Below, in pieces: positions 1 to 7,027 of a DNA stretch of 15,077 nt. The stretch's first letter is position 1. Every line of letters begins with the position of its first letter. A program made the translations under genes and the position numbers. A model generated the notes under the pieces. That model was not told the DNA's origin. It did no database searches and saw only the letters and a program-made list of their open reading frames with translations. Source of the stretch: JAYZVT01 sp050248375. GTDB taxonomy: Bacteria; Pseudomonadota; Alphaproteobacteria; Rhizobiales; Methyloligellaceae. The DNA lies in NCBI GenBank assembly GCA_050248375.1, contig JBFWSL010000054.1, forward strand, positions 1-15,077. Reading direction: 5' to 3'.

Positions 1-63
1 GGCCAGCCGCAGCGCGGTTTCGCCGGAATTGAGAATGGTGTTCATCATCCCGGCCCAAGACAT
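1..63 (-). CDS. 5' end of an unidentified gene (truncated by window edge)
   Basis: Only the first 21 codons are inside the window. Read on the minus strand from the ATG at 63 they give MSWAGMMNTILNSGETALRL plus one alanine, with no stop before the edge. A purine-rich GGAGAA lies about six bases upstream of the ATG and makes a good ribosome binding site, which is the main reason to call this a gene. Later in-frame ATGs (residues 6 and 7) are alternative starts. It is divergent from the hydrolase at 96, leaving only about 32 bp for both promoters. I do not recognise the product from so short a fragment. Confidence 0.5.
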   Translation of the reverse strand, partial: MSWAGMMNTILNSGETALRLA

Positions 64-95
64 AGGCGCTTCTCCCTTCCCGGAAAAGTCACGCT

Positions 96-734
96 ATGGT
101 GTGGCCGAGGACGCAATTCCTGCACGACGGCGCCGCCGGTGCCCCGCGCCGCCTCCTGCTCGCTCACGGGGCCGGCGCGCCCATGGACTCCGGCTTCATG
201 AACGCCTTCGCCGGGCTGCTCGCGGAGCGCGGCTTCCGCGTCGCACGTTTCGAATTCGCCTATATGGCCGCGCGCCGCCAGGGCACGCGGCGCCCGCCGC
301 CCCGGGCGGAGAAGCTCATGCAGGAATACGAGGCCGCCATCGCCGCGCTCGGCGCCGGGGCTCCTCTTCATATCGGCGGCAAGTCGCTCGGCGGCCGCGT
401 CGCCAGCCTGGTCGCCCAGGGACAGCACGACAAGGGCGCCGTCTCCGGCCTGGTGTGCCTTGGCTATCCCTTCCATCCGCCCGGCAGGCCCGCAAACCCG
501 CGCACGGCGCATCTGCTGGACATGACCTGCCCGGCCTTCATCGCCCAGGGCGAACGCGATCCCTTCGGCGGGCGGGATGAAATCCCGGCCTATGGCCTGC
601 CTCGGTCGATCGCCCTGCATTGGGCCGCGGACGGGGATCATGACCTTGCGCCCCGCAAATCCTCCGGGCTTGCGGCCCGGGACAACTGGCGCTCCGCCGC
701 GGACGCCATTGCGTCCTGGGCCGCTTCGCTCTAG
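96..734 (+). CDS. Alpha/beta-hydrolase, KANL3/Tex30-like family
   Basis: A 212-residue cytoplasmic protein with an alpha/beta-hydrolase fold. The strand-turn LLLAHGAGAPMDS (about residues 20-32) is the oxyanion-hole region typical of the KANL3/Tex30 hydrolase-like family. GGKSLGGR (94-101) is the nucleophile elbow with Ser97. FIAQGERDPFG (148-158) carries the likely acid Asp155, and DGDHDL (179-184) the likely His182, so the triad is complete and in the usual order. The length is normal for these bacterial proteins. The substrate is unknown; an esterase or dienelactone-hydrolase-like activity is inferred from the fold only. The ATG at 96 is chosen because the next in-frame ATG (183) would cut away the HGAG strand. 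A DMT permease follows 31 bp downstream on the same strand, so the two may be cotranscribed. Confidence 0.85.
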   Translation: MVWPRTQFLHDGAAGAPRRLLLAHGAGAPMDSGFMNAFAGLLAERGFRVARFEFAYMAARRQGTRRPPPRAEKLMQEYEAAIAALGAGAPLHIGGKSLGGRVASLVAQGQHDKGAVSGLVCLGYPFHPPGRPANPRTAHLLDMTCPAFIAQGERDPFGGRDEIPAYGLPRSIALHWAADGDHDLAPRKSSGLAARDNWRSAADAIASWAASL

Positions 735-765
735 CTAGGGGACTGCCCGCCGCCACGGATCGCCC

Positions 766-1719
766 ATGCCAGACACAGGTCAGTTGCCTCCCGACCCTCC
801 GGAAGCCGCGTTGCTCGTGCGCTACCGGGAGGCGTGGGCGCGGCTGCCGGGCAATGTGCGCGGCGGCCTGTGGCTGTTGATCGGCGCCGCCTTCTTCACC
901 GCCATGGCCACCCTGATCAAGATCGCCGGCCGCACCCTGCATGTGACCGAGATCATGCTGTTCCGGCAGATCTTCATGCTGCTCGTGGCCGTGCCCGTGA
1001 TCGGACGCGACGTCCGCGGCGCCTTCGCGACGGACAATCTGAGGCTGCAACTGGTCCGCATCGTCGCCGCCATCGGAGCCATGACCCTCGGCTTCACCGC
1101 CTTCATCCACCTGCCGCTGGCGGACGCGGTCACCATCGGCTTCGCGCGCGGCTTCTTCATTCTTATCTTCGCCATCGTGCTGCTCGGCGAGGTCGTCGGC
1201 TGGCGCCGCTGGATGGCCATCGCGGTGGGGTTCCTCGGCGTCGCCATCGTCATGCAGCCGGGCGTCGACCAGTTCGACGTCTACGGCCTGATGGCGCTGG
1301 CCGGCGCGGCCTGCAACGGCCTCGTCATGGTGATCATCCGCAAGCTCACGCGCACCGACAGGCCCATCACCATCCTCGCCTTCCAGGTCGTCGGCGTGGG
1401 GCTGCTCATGCTGCCGCCCGCCATCTGGTTCTGGCGAACGCCGACGCTTTTCGAACTCGCCATCCTGGCCGGCATCGGCGTCGTGTCGGTGATGTCGCAG
1501 CTCGGCAACATCTTCGCCTTCCGCGCGGGCGAGGCGAGCGCCATCGCCCCGCTCGACTATTCGCGGCTGCTCTACGCCATCGCTATCGGCATGCTGGTGT
1601 TCGGCGACTGGCCGGGGCCGCATGTTTTCGCGGGCGGGGCGATTGTCGCCGCCGCCGGGATATACACCTTCTACAGGGAGCGCAAGCTGGGTCAGGTGAC
1701 GTCCGGGCTGCCGGGCTAG
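766..1719 (+). CDS. EamA/DMT-superfamily permease
   Basis: A 317-residue inner-membrane protein with about ten hydrophobic segments in two EamA halves, preceded by a hydrophilic N-terminal tail of about 30 residues. The first half begins at GGLWLLIGAAFFTAMATLIK. The second begins after the PGVDQFDVYG loop with LMALAGAACNGLVMVIIRKL. The GEV-W-RW loop after TM4 and the APLDYSRLLYAIAIGMLVFGDWP segment near the C-terminus are typical of drug/metabolite transporters. The substrate cannot be read from sequence; relatives export amino acids, nucleotide derivatives or other metabolites. There is no strong Shine-Dalgarno sequence before the ATG at 766, which fits translation from a message shared with the hydrolase upstream. 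The gene ends 10 bp from the convergent PilZ-like gene. Confidence 0.88.
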   Translation: MPDTGQLPPDPPEAALLVRYREAWARLPGNVRGGLWLLIGAAFFTAMATLIKIAGRTLHVTEIMLFRQIFMLLVAVPVIGRDVRGAFATDNLRLQLVRIVAAIGAMTLGFTAFIHLPLADAVTIGFARGFFILIFAIVLLGEVVGWRRWMAIAVGFLGVAIVMQPGVDQFDVYGLMALAGAACNGLVMVIIRKLTRTDRPITILAFQVVGVGLLMLPPAIWFWRTPTLFELAILAGIGVVSVMSQLGNIFAFRAGEASAIAPLDYSRLLYAIAIGMLVFGDWPGPHVFAGGAIVAAAGIYTFYRERKLGQVTSGLPG

Positions 1720-1729
1720 CCGGTCCCCG

Positions 1730-2161
1730 TCAGTCGGCCGGCTTGCTGGCGCGCAGGCTGCGGTAGCGCTCGAGCCGCGAGCTGTAGTCCAGCGGCTCCT
1801 GCAGGTTGGTCAGCAGCAGCACTTCCTCGCAGTCGTCGAAATCCTCGTACTCCTCGGCCGCGGTCTCCAGCATGTCCTGCACCGCGTTCTGCACCGCCGG
1901 ATCGGACTCGCCCACGAACATCACCACCGCGACGCGGCCTTCGCGCCTGACGATCTTGCCGCGCAGCGGACGGCTGAAGCCCTGTGGCGTGAGATGGATG
2001 ATGTGCGGCAGGTCCGAGACGCGGCTCGACACGATGGTGCAGCCTTCAAGGCTCACGTCGCGGATGATGCACTTGAGGTCGAAGCTCTCCGCCAGGTCGG
2101 AGGCGAAGGCGTGCAGGCAGGCCCTGCGTGGCTGGCCGGCGCGCGGCTCGGGCTGGGTCAT
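1730..2161 (-). CDS. PilZ-like domain protein B
   Basis: A 143-residue soluble protein. Residues ~12-85 fit a PilZ-type beta barrel: an arginine cluster (RAGQPRR), then IIRDVSLEGCTIVSS, where DVSLEG matches the D/NxSxxG half of the c-di-GMP site, then LPHIIHLTPQGF and a basic strand GKIVRREGRVAVVMF. The N-terminal arginine motif is imperfect (RxxxxR rather than RxxxR), so nucleotide binding is uncertain. After the barrel comes an acidic helical stretch and a VLLLT...PLDYSSRLERYR tail that is also present in the neighbouring protein at 2208-2696, which is clearly a paralogue. GGGAG lies eight bases before the ATG. The gap from the upstream paralogue is 46 bp, so the pair is probably one operon. 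Function inferred: c-di-GMP-linked or structural effector. No enzymatic motif is visible. Confidence 0.75.
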   Translation of the reverse strand: MTQPEPRAGQPRRACLHAFASDLAESFDLKCIIRDVSLEGCTIVSSRVSDLPHIIHLTPQGFSRPLRGKIVRREGRVAVVMFVGESDPAVQNAVQDMLETAAEEYEDFDDCEEVLLLTNLQEPLDYSSRLERYRSLRASKPAD

Positions 2162-2207
2162 GGAGCGAACTCCCGGAATTTCGGACGCGGAGTCTAGCGC
2201 CGGGAAG

Positions 2208-2696
2208 TTAATTCCGGGTCACCGCCGTTTGTTCCGGATTAACCATGCTCTTGCCGGCCGCGAAGCTGGCGCCATCTCCCTGGCTCCGCTCGCCCCGCAT
2301 CTTTTTCAGCCGGGCCATGTAATCCGGCGGCGCCTTGGTGCCGGTCAGCAGCAGCACGATATCGTTCGACCCGAAGTCGTCGCTTTCCATGGCCTGCACC
2401 AGCAGCTTCTCGATGGCGGATTTCACCTCGGGGTCGCTTTCGCTGAGGACCTGCACGCCCGCCATGTTGCGCTTGCGCCAGGCCAGCCTGGCGCGCATGG
2501 GTTTTCCGAAGCCTTCAGGGGTGAGATTGAAGATCGGGGGCAATTCGTCGATCCGGCTGGAAATCAGCAGGCAGCCGCTTGGGCTCACGTCCCGGATCAT
2601 GACCTTCATGTCGAACCGCTCGGTGAGGTCGGACACGAAGGCCTGCATGCAGGTCTTCACCCGTCCCTGAGGGCGGCTTTCCAGTTCCATCGTCAT
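2208..2696 (-). CDS. PilZ-like domain protein A
   Basis: About 162 residues, and a paralogue of the protein at 1730-2161. The N-terminal RPQGR fits the RxxxR part of a PilZ c-di-GMP site, and RDVSPSG about 20 residues later fits D/NxSxxG. The following strands and the LPPIFNLTPEGFGKPM segment align with the paralogue. The shared ESDPEV...DDF...IVLLLTGTKAPPDYMARLKK region forms a C-terminal extension beyond a normal PilZ barrel, and a variable tail of about 30 residues follows. GAGGAGA sits only 2-3 bases before the ATG at 2696 but about nine bases before the ATG at 2690, so 2690 may be the true start. A TTG at 2714 is a poorer alternative. A perfect TTAA-N7-TTAA box lies about 46 bp upstream. 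No transmembrane or signal segment is seen. Function inferred only at the level of a PilZ effector. Confidence 0.75.
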   Translation of the reverse strand: MTMELESRPQGRVKTCMQAFVSDLTERFDMKVMIRDVSPSGCLLISSRIDELPPIFNLTPEGFGKPMRARLAWRKRNMAGVQVLSESDPEVKSAIEKLLVQAMESDDFGSNDIVLLLTGTKAPPDYMARLKKMRGERSQGDGASFAAGKSMVNPEQTAVTRN

Positions 2697-2741
2697 GCTC
2701 TCCTCGAGCCCCAAGAGGTGGAGAAGGCTAGCAATTCCGCG

Positions 2742-2756
2742 TTAAGGCCAAATTAA
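2742..2756 (-). promoter_or_regulatory. CtrA-type binding box
   Basis: The sequence is TTAA, seven bases (ggccaaa), TTAA, a perfect match to the full CtrA recognition motif TTAA-N7-TTAA of alphaproteobacteria. In DNA this rich in G and C the arrangement is unlikely by chance near a start codon. It lies 46-52 bp upstream of the PilZ-like gene at 2696/2690, in range to overlap its promoter. It is also about 180 bp upstream of the aldo/keto reductase start on the other strand. Binding is inferred, not shown. Confidence 0.55.
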
Positions 2757-2842
2757 TCCACGCGCCGCCGGGCGCCCGCGCCGCTGCTCCCGCGGCAATC
2801 TGATTTGCCCTGCCTGGCGTTGTGCGGCCCGTGCGAGCCGTG

Positions 2843-2896
2843 CTAGCGCATCATCCGGCCAGGTGGAATCGCCGGGCCGATAAGATCATGCTCCAG
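2843..2896 (+). repeat. 54-bp dispersed repeat, copy 1
   Basis: This stretch begins CTAGCGCATCATCCGGCCAG and matches the reverse complement of 6974-7027 at about 48 of 54 positions. In this copy the right arm of the palindrome has decayed, whereas the other copy keeps a 10-bp outer stem. It lies in the leader of the aldo/keto reductase, ending 40 bp before the start codon. The type resembles intergenic repeats seen in many alphaproteobacterial genomes (from memory). Confidence 0.7.
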
Positions 2897-2935
2897 CCAG
2901 CGCCGGGAAAGACGCGCGCAATGAGGGAAAAGGCG

Positions 2936-3910
2936 ATGCAATACAAGCCGCTCGGCCGGACCGGGGTCCAGGTCTCGCAACTGTGCTTCGGCACCATGTC
3001 CTTCGGCGGCGATGCCGACGAGAAAGAGTCCGCGCGCATGTACGGGCGCTGCCGGGAGGCGGGCATCAACTTCTTCGACTGCGCCGACGGCTACTCGCGC
3101 GGCAAGGCCGAGACCATCCTCGGCAAGCTCATCAAGGGCGAGCGCGACAACCTCGTCATCACCTCCAAGTGCTTCAACCCCATGGGGGACGACATCAACA
3201 TGCGCGGCGGCAACCGCCGCCACATCCTCGGCGCGGTCGAGGCCAGCCTGAAGCGTCTCGGCACGGACCGCATCGAGGTGCTGTTCATGCACCGCTGGGA
3301 CCCGGACGTGCCGCTTGAGGAAACCCTGCGCGCGCTGGAGGATCTGGTGCGCGCCGGCAAGGTGCTCTATCTCGGCGCCTCCAACTACGCCGCCTGGATG
3401 ATCGCCAGGGGGCTCGGCATTTCCGAGCGCCGCGGCTGGGCGCGCTTCGACGTGATCCAGCCCATGTACAGCCTGGTCAAGCGCCAGGCGGAATCCGAGA
3501 TCTTCCCGCTCGCCCTGCACGAGGGCCTCGGCGTCATCACCTATTCGCCCGTCGGCGGCGGCCTGCTGTCCGGCAAATACGGGTCGAAGACGCGCCCCGG
3601 CCAGGGACGCCTGATGACCAACCAGGAATACATCGCCCGCTATGGCGAGGACTGGGTGTTCGAGACCGCCGACGCCTTCACCGCAATGGCAGGGAAGCTG
3701 GGCGTGCACCCGGTCTCGCTCGCCGTCGCCTGGGCGGCGGCCCACCCGGCCGTTACCTGTCCCATCGTCGGCGCGCGCAACCTGGAGCAGCTCGAGCCCT
3801 CGCTCGCCTCGGTGGATATCGACATGACGCCGGAGCTGCACGCGCGGATCGCGGCGCTGTCGCGCACGCCGCCGCCCGCCACCGACCGTCTGGAGGAAAT
3901 GAAGAAGTGA
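2936..3910 (+). CDS. Aldo/keto reductase
   Basis: A 324-residue cytoplasmic NAD(P)H-dependent oxidoreductase with a TIM-barrel fold. It opens with MQYKPLGRTGVQVSQLCFGT, a typical start for the family. The catalytic tetrad is complete: Asp48 (FFDCAD), Tyr53 (GYSRG), Lys78 (TSK) and His119 (LFMHRWD). ASNYAAWMI, YSLVKRQAE and ITYSPVGGGLLSGKYG follow as expected, and PIVGARNLEQLEPSL near the C-terminus is the cofactor-phosphate/adenine region. It belongs with the YajO/Tas/YhdN-like general aldo/keto reductases; the physiological substrate is unknown. The frame is open upstream to 2822, but the ATG at 2936 is preferred because GAGGGAAAAGG lies just before it and it matches the family start. It is transcribed alone and converges on the TauE-type gene through a repeat cluster. 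Confidence 0.93.
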   Translation: MQYKPLGRTGVQVSQLCFGTMSFGGDADEKESARMYGRCREAGINFFDCADGYSRGKAETILGKLIKGERDNLVITSKCFNPMGDDINMRGGNRRHILGAVEASLKRLGTDRIEVLFMHRWDPDVPLEETLRALEDLVRAGKVLYLGASNYAAWMIARGLGISERRGWARFDVIQPMYSLVKRQAESEIFPLALHEGLGVITYSPVGGGLLSGKYGSKTRPGQGRLMTNQEYIARYGEDWVFETADAFTAMAGKLGVHPVSLAVAWAAAHPAVTCPIVGARNLEQLEPSLASVDIDMTPELHARIAALSRTPPPATDRLEEMKK

Positions 3911-3914
3911 ACGC

Positions 3915-4078
3915 GTAGCCGGATGGGAGCCCCCGGGTCCGGCCTTTGGCCGGCCCAAGGATGAACTCCGCGAAATCCGGGGGCGGCCTGGCAATCTTTC
4001 CCGGGTTGCGCTTCGCTTCACCCGGGCTACGTGCCGCGATCCTTGTAGCCCGGATGCAGCGCAAGCGAAATCCGGGGA
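3915..4078. repeat. Cluster of REP/BIME-like palindromic repeats
   Basis: Between two convergent genes sit several copies of one repeat. 4045-4076 reads GTAGCCCGGATGCAGCGCAA and onward to AAATCCGGG. 4000-4030 is a near-perfect inverted copy (GTAGCCCGGGTGAAGCGAAG on the minus strand). 3915-3982 is a diverged copy interrupted by a strong stem, CCGGCC (3939-3944) TTT GGCCGG (3948-3953). The GTAGCCCGGATG...GCGAAATCCGGG sequence is a widely dispersed proteobacterial intergenic repeat (from memory). The stems may end transcription from both flanking genes, although no T-tract is present. Confidence 0.8.
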
Positions 4079-4082
4079 GAAC

Positions 4083-5021
4083 CTACTCCGCCACCCCGGC
4101 CGCGCCCGACAGCGAATACAGCTCGCCCGGCTCGATGACGAGCTGCAGGCCGACGCGTATGCACACCAGCAGCACGATGACCGCCAGCGCGGCGCGAAGC
4201 TGTTCGGCGGCCAGGTTGCGTCCGAGCTTGAGGCCGACCTGCGAGCCGAGCACGCCCGCCACGATCAGGATCGACGCCAGCACGATGTCGACGCTGTGCA
4301 CGTCGACCGCCTGGATGAAGGTGGTGAAGCCGGCCACGAACACGATCATGAACAGCGACGTGCCCACCGCCACCGTCGTCTTCATCTTCAGCACGTAGAC
4401 CATCGCCGGCACAACGAAGAAGCCGCCGCCCACGCCCATCAGCGAAGACAGCATGCCGACGATGAAGCCGATGACCACGGGCGGGATGGCGCTGATGTAG
4501 AGCCGCGAATGGCGGAAGCGCGTCTTCAGCGGCAGGTGGTGGATCCACAGATGCCGCCGCCGCCGCGCCGCCAGCGCCGCGCCGGGCTTCTGCCTGCTCG
4601 CCCGCCGCATGGCGCGCAGGCTCTCCACCAGCATGGCGGCGCCGACGACCCCGAGCAGCAGCGCGTAGCTGACCGACACGAACAGGTCGAACTGGCCGAT
4701 GCTCCTGAGCAGCACCAGCACCTTCACGCCCGCGTAGGAGCCGGCCAGGCCGCTGACGAGCAGATAGGTGCCCATTTTCACGTCCACGTTGCCGCGCAGC
4801 CAGTGCGCCTGCGCCGCCGCCGCCGCCGTGGCCACCGCCATGTTGGCGCCGGTGGCGATGGAGACCGGCGTCGGCACGCCGAGGAAGATGAGCAGGGGCG
4901 TGATCAGGAATCCGCCGCCGATGCCCAGCATTCCCGACAGCAGGCCGACCGACAGCCCGACCCCGGCCACCGCCAGGAAATTGGCGGAGACACCGGCGAT
5001 GGGCAGATAGATCTGGAACAT
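4083..5021 (-). CDS. TauE/SafE-family membrane anion exporter
   Basis: A 312-residue polytopic inner-membrane protein. It has the two internally repeated signature loops of the TauE/SafE family: GLLSGMLGIGGGFLITP (about residues 26-42) and GFIVGMLSSLMGVGGGFFVVP (about 183-203). Each starts one half of the transporter. A basic cytoplasmic loop rich in Arg (RAMRRASRQK...ARRRRHLW) separates the halves. Eight to nine membrane segments are evident. Family members export sulfite, sulfoacetate or related organosulfur anions; the substrate here is not determined. The start MFQIYLPIAG at 5021 is chosen because homologues begin with this periplasmic LPIA segment. The frame extends to 5117 without a better start, and AGGGAA lies just before the ATG. 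No sulfur-metabolism gene is adjacent. The stop codon lies next to the repeat cluster ending at 4078. Confidence 0.9.
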   Translation of the reverse strand: MFQIYLPIAGVSANFLAVAGVGLSVGLLSGMLGIGGGFLITPLLIFLGVPTPVSIATGANMAVATAAAAAQAHWLRGNVDVKMGTYLLVSGLAGSYAGVKVLVLLRSIGQFDLFVSVSYALLLGVVGAAMLVESLRAMRRASRQKPGAALAARRRRHLWIHHLPLKTRFRHSRLYISAIPPVVIGFIVGMLSSLMGVGGGFFVVPAMVYVLKMKTTVAVGTSLFMIVFVAGFTTFIQAVDVHSVDIVLASILIVAGVLGSQVGLKLGRNLAAEQLRAALAVIVLLVCIRVGLQLVIEPGELYSLSGAAGVAE

Positions 5022-5048
5022 TTCCCTGGGAGCCCGACATGACCCCGG

Positions 5049-5067
5049 CGGACGCCGCAGGCGTCCG
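5049..5067 (-). promoter_or_regulatory. Hairpin in the leader of the TauE-type gene
   Basis: A perfect 8-bp stem, CGGACGCC (5049-5056) and GGCGTCCG (5060-5067) with a 3-base loop, sits 27 bases upstream of the TauE-type start. No T-tract follows on the minus strand. It could be a leader structure or chance in GC-rich DNA. Confidence 0.3.
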
Positions 5068-5180
5068 GGCGCGGGGAAAAGTGGATGGCGATGGGTATGC
5101 TCCCCGATGCCGCGCAATGCAAGGCGTCGCGGGGCCGAAAACGGGGTCTTTCCGCGGTGAATTGTCCCGGCGGCGCCCGC

Positions 5181-5269
5181 TATTAGGGGGACAGTTTACT
5201 TAATTCCTTGGAACGAAGCTGCCAGGGTCACCGGCATGCAGGGGAATTAAGTAAACTGTCCCCCTGATA
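5181..5269. repeat. Inverted-repeat element with GACAGTTTACTTAATT arms (MITE/REPIN-like)
   Basis: Two arms of 23 bp, 5185-5207 and 5243-5265, are exact reverse complements and contain GGGGGACAGTTTACTTAATT. They are separated by 35 bp. With one mismatch the match extends to 27 bp (5181-5207 and 5243-5269). No open frame lies inside. The same core occurs in the array at 7749-7916. Short non-coding elements with such paired ends are mobilised in trans, and the ends resemble those I associate with REP-associated tyrosine (Y1, IS200-like) transposases, although none is encoded here. It lies in the 482-bp gap between the TauE-type gene and the helicase. The rest of that gap holds only the leader features listed separately. 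Confidence 0.8.
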
Positions 5270-5293
5270 ACCCCCCCAAACACCGCGATTGCG

Positions 5294-5322
5294 CTTGACT
5301 TCGCATGCGCATGGGCCCATCT
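5294..5322 (+). promoter_or_regulatory. Candidate promoter of the DEAD-box helicase
   Basis: CTTGAC (5294-5299) followed after 17 bases by CCATCT (5317-5322) resembles the alphaproteobacterial housekeeping pattern CTTGAC-N17-CTATAT (six of six and four of six). It would give a leader of about 175 bases, as is common for RNA helicase genes that are regulated after transcription starts. The call rests on the motif alone. Confidence 0.35.
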
Positions 5323-5454
5323 GAACGGCAGATACCTCGCGATCGCGCGATTCGTTCCGCCCAGCGCGGACCGTTATTGTCCCGAGTTACTCTCAACCGA
5401 AATATTCTCTGTTCCAGGTGCGCGTGGGCAGACAGGACAGGCCCAAGGCGTGTC

Positions 5455-5482
5455 CCGCCCATCGACGGGCGGACTCCGCCCG
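5455..5482 (+). promoter_or_regulatory. Mutually exclusive leader hairpins before the helicase RBS
   Basis: CCGCCC (5455-5460) can pair with GGGCGG (5467-5472), and CGGGCGG (5466-5472) can instead pair with CCGCCCG (5476-5482). The middle segment is shared, so only one stem can form at a time. The second stem ends nine bases before the AAGGA ribosome binding site (5492-5496). This is the geometry of an attenuator or thermosensitive leader, but it could be chance in GC-rich DNA. Confidence 0.3.
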
Positions 5483-5503
5483 CTGCGCCATAAGGATACT
5501 ATT

Positions 5504-6808
<1,305 letters not shown>

Positions 6809-6824
6809 GCTTCAGGAAATGAAA

Positions 6825-6852
6825 AAGGGCGGCGGATATCTCCGCCGCCCTT
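6825..6852 (-). terminator. Intrinsic terminator, best oriented for the minus strand
   Basis: A perfect 12-bp stem, AAGGGCGGCGGA (6825-6836) and TCCGCCGCCCTT (6841-6852), has a 4-base loop. On the minus strand it is followed by a run of five T, giving a classic terminator for transcripts coming from the EF-hand gene. On the plus strand it lies 17 bases after the helicase stop but has only two T after the stem, so it should work less well there, though it may still protect the 3' end. Confidence 0.75.
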
Positions 6853-6913
6853 CGGATTCGCACCGCGCCGAATTCCGCCGGTGCGTGCTTCCCTTGAGGA
6901 GTGCCGGGCCTTA

Positions 6914-6962
6914 GAGCCTGATCCGGAAAAGCGGATACCGCTTTTCCGGCAGGATCATGCTC
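6914..6962. repeat. Palindromic intergenic repeat
   Basis: The core is a perfect inverted repeat, CCGGAAAAGCGG (6923-6934) and CCGCTTTTCCGG (6938-6949), with a 3-base loop. Outer arms GAGCCTGATC (6914-6923) and GATCATGCTC (6953-6962) pair with one mismatch. Sequences of the type GAGCATGATC-CGGAAAAG are common dispersed repeats in alphaproteobacteria (from memory). It lies directly before the second repeat at 6974-7027, in the gap between helicase and EF-hand gene. Confidence 0.7.
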
Positions 6963-6973
6963 GAGCTACTGAT

Positions 6974-7027
6974 CTGGCGCATCATCTTGCCGGCCAGGCG
7001 ATTCCACTTGGCCGGATGATGCGCTAG
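6974..7027 (-). repeat. 54-bp dispersed repeat, copy 2
   Basis: The reverse complement of this stretch matches 2843-2896 at about 48 of 54 positions. The outer arms GCGCATCATC (6977-6986) and GATGATGCGC (7015-7024) pair perfectly, with inner arms CCGGCCA (6990-6996) and TGGCCGG (7009-7015). The repeat contains the TAG stop codon of the EF-hand gene (7024-7026), so insertion may have set the end of that protein. Confidence 0.75.

Noticed and set aside
538..1623. Minus-strand frame opposite the hydrolase and DMT permease
   Set aside because: The translation is a low-complexity run of Asp, His, Arg and Gly, and the plus strand encodes two clear proteins.
2822..2935. N-terminal extension of the aldo/keto reductase
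   Set aside because: The frame is open, but it overlaps the dispersed repeat and has no family match; the ribosome binding site is just before 2936.
2843..4021. Minus-strand frame opposite the aldo/keto reductase
   Set aside because: The plus strand has the full aldo/keto reductase tetrad; the antisense product has no recognisable motif.
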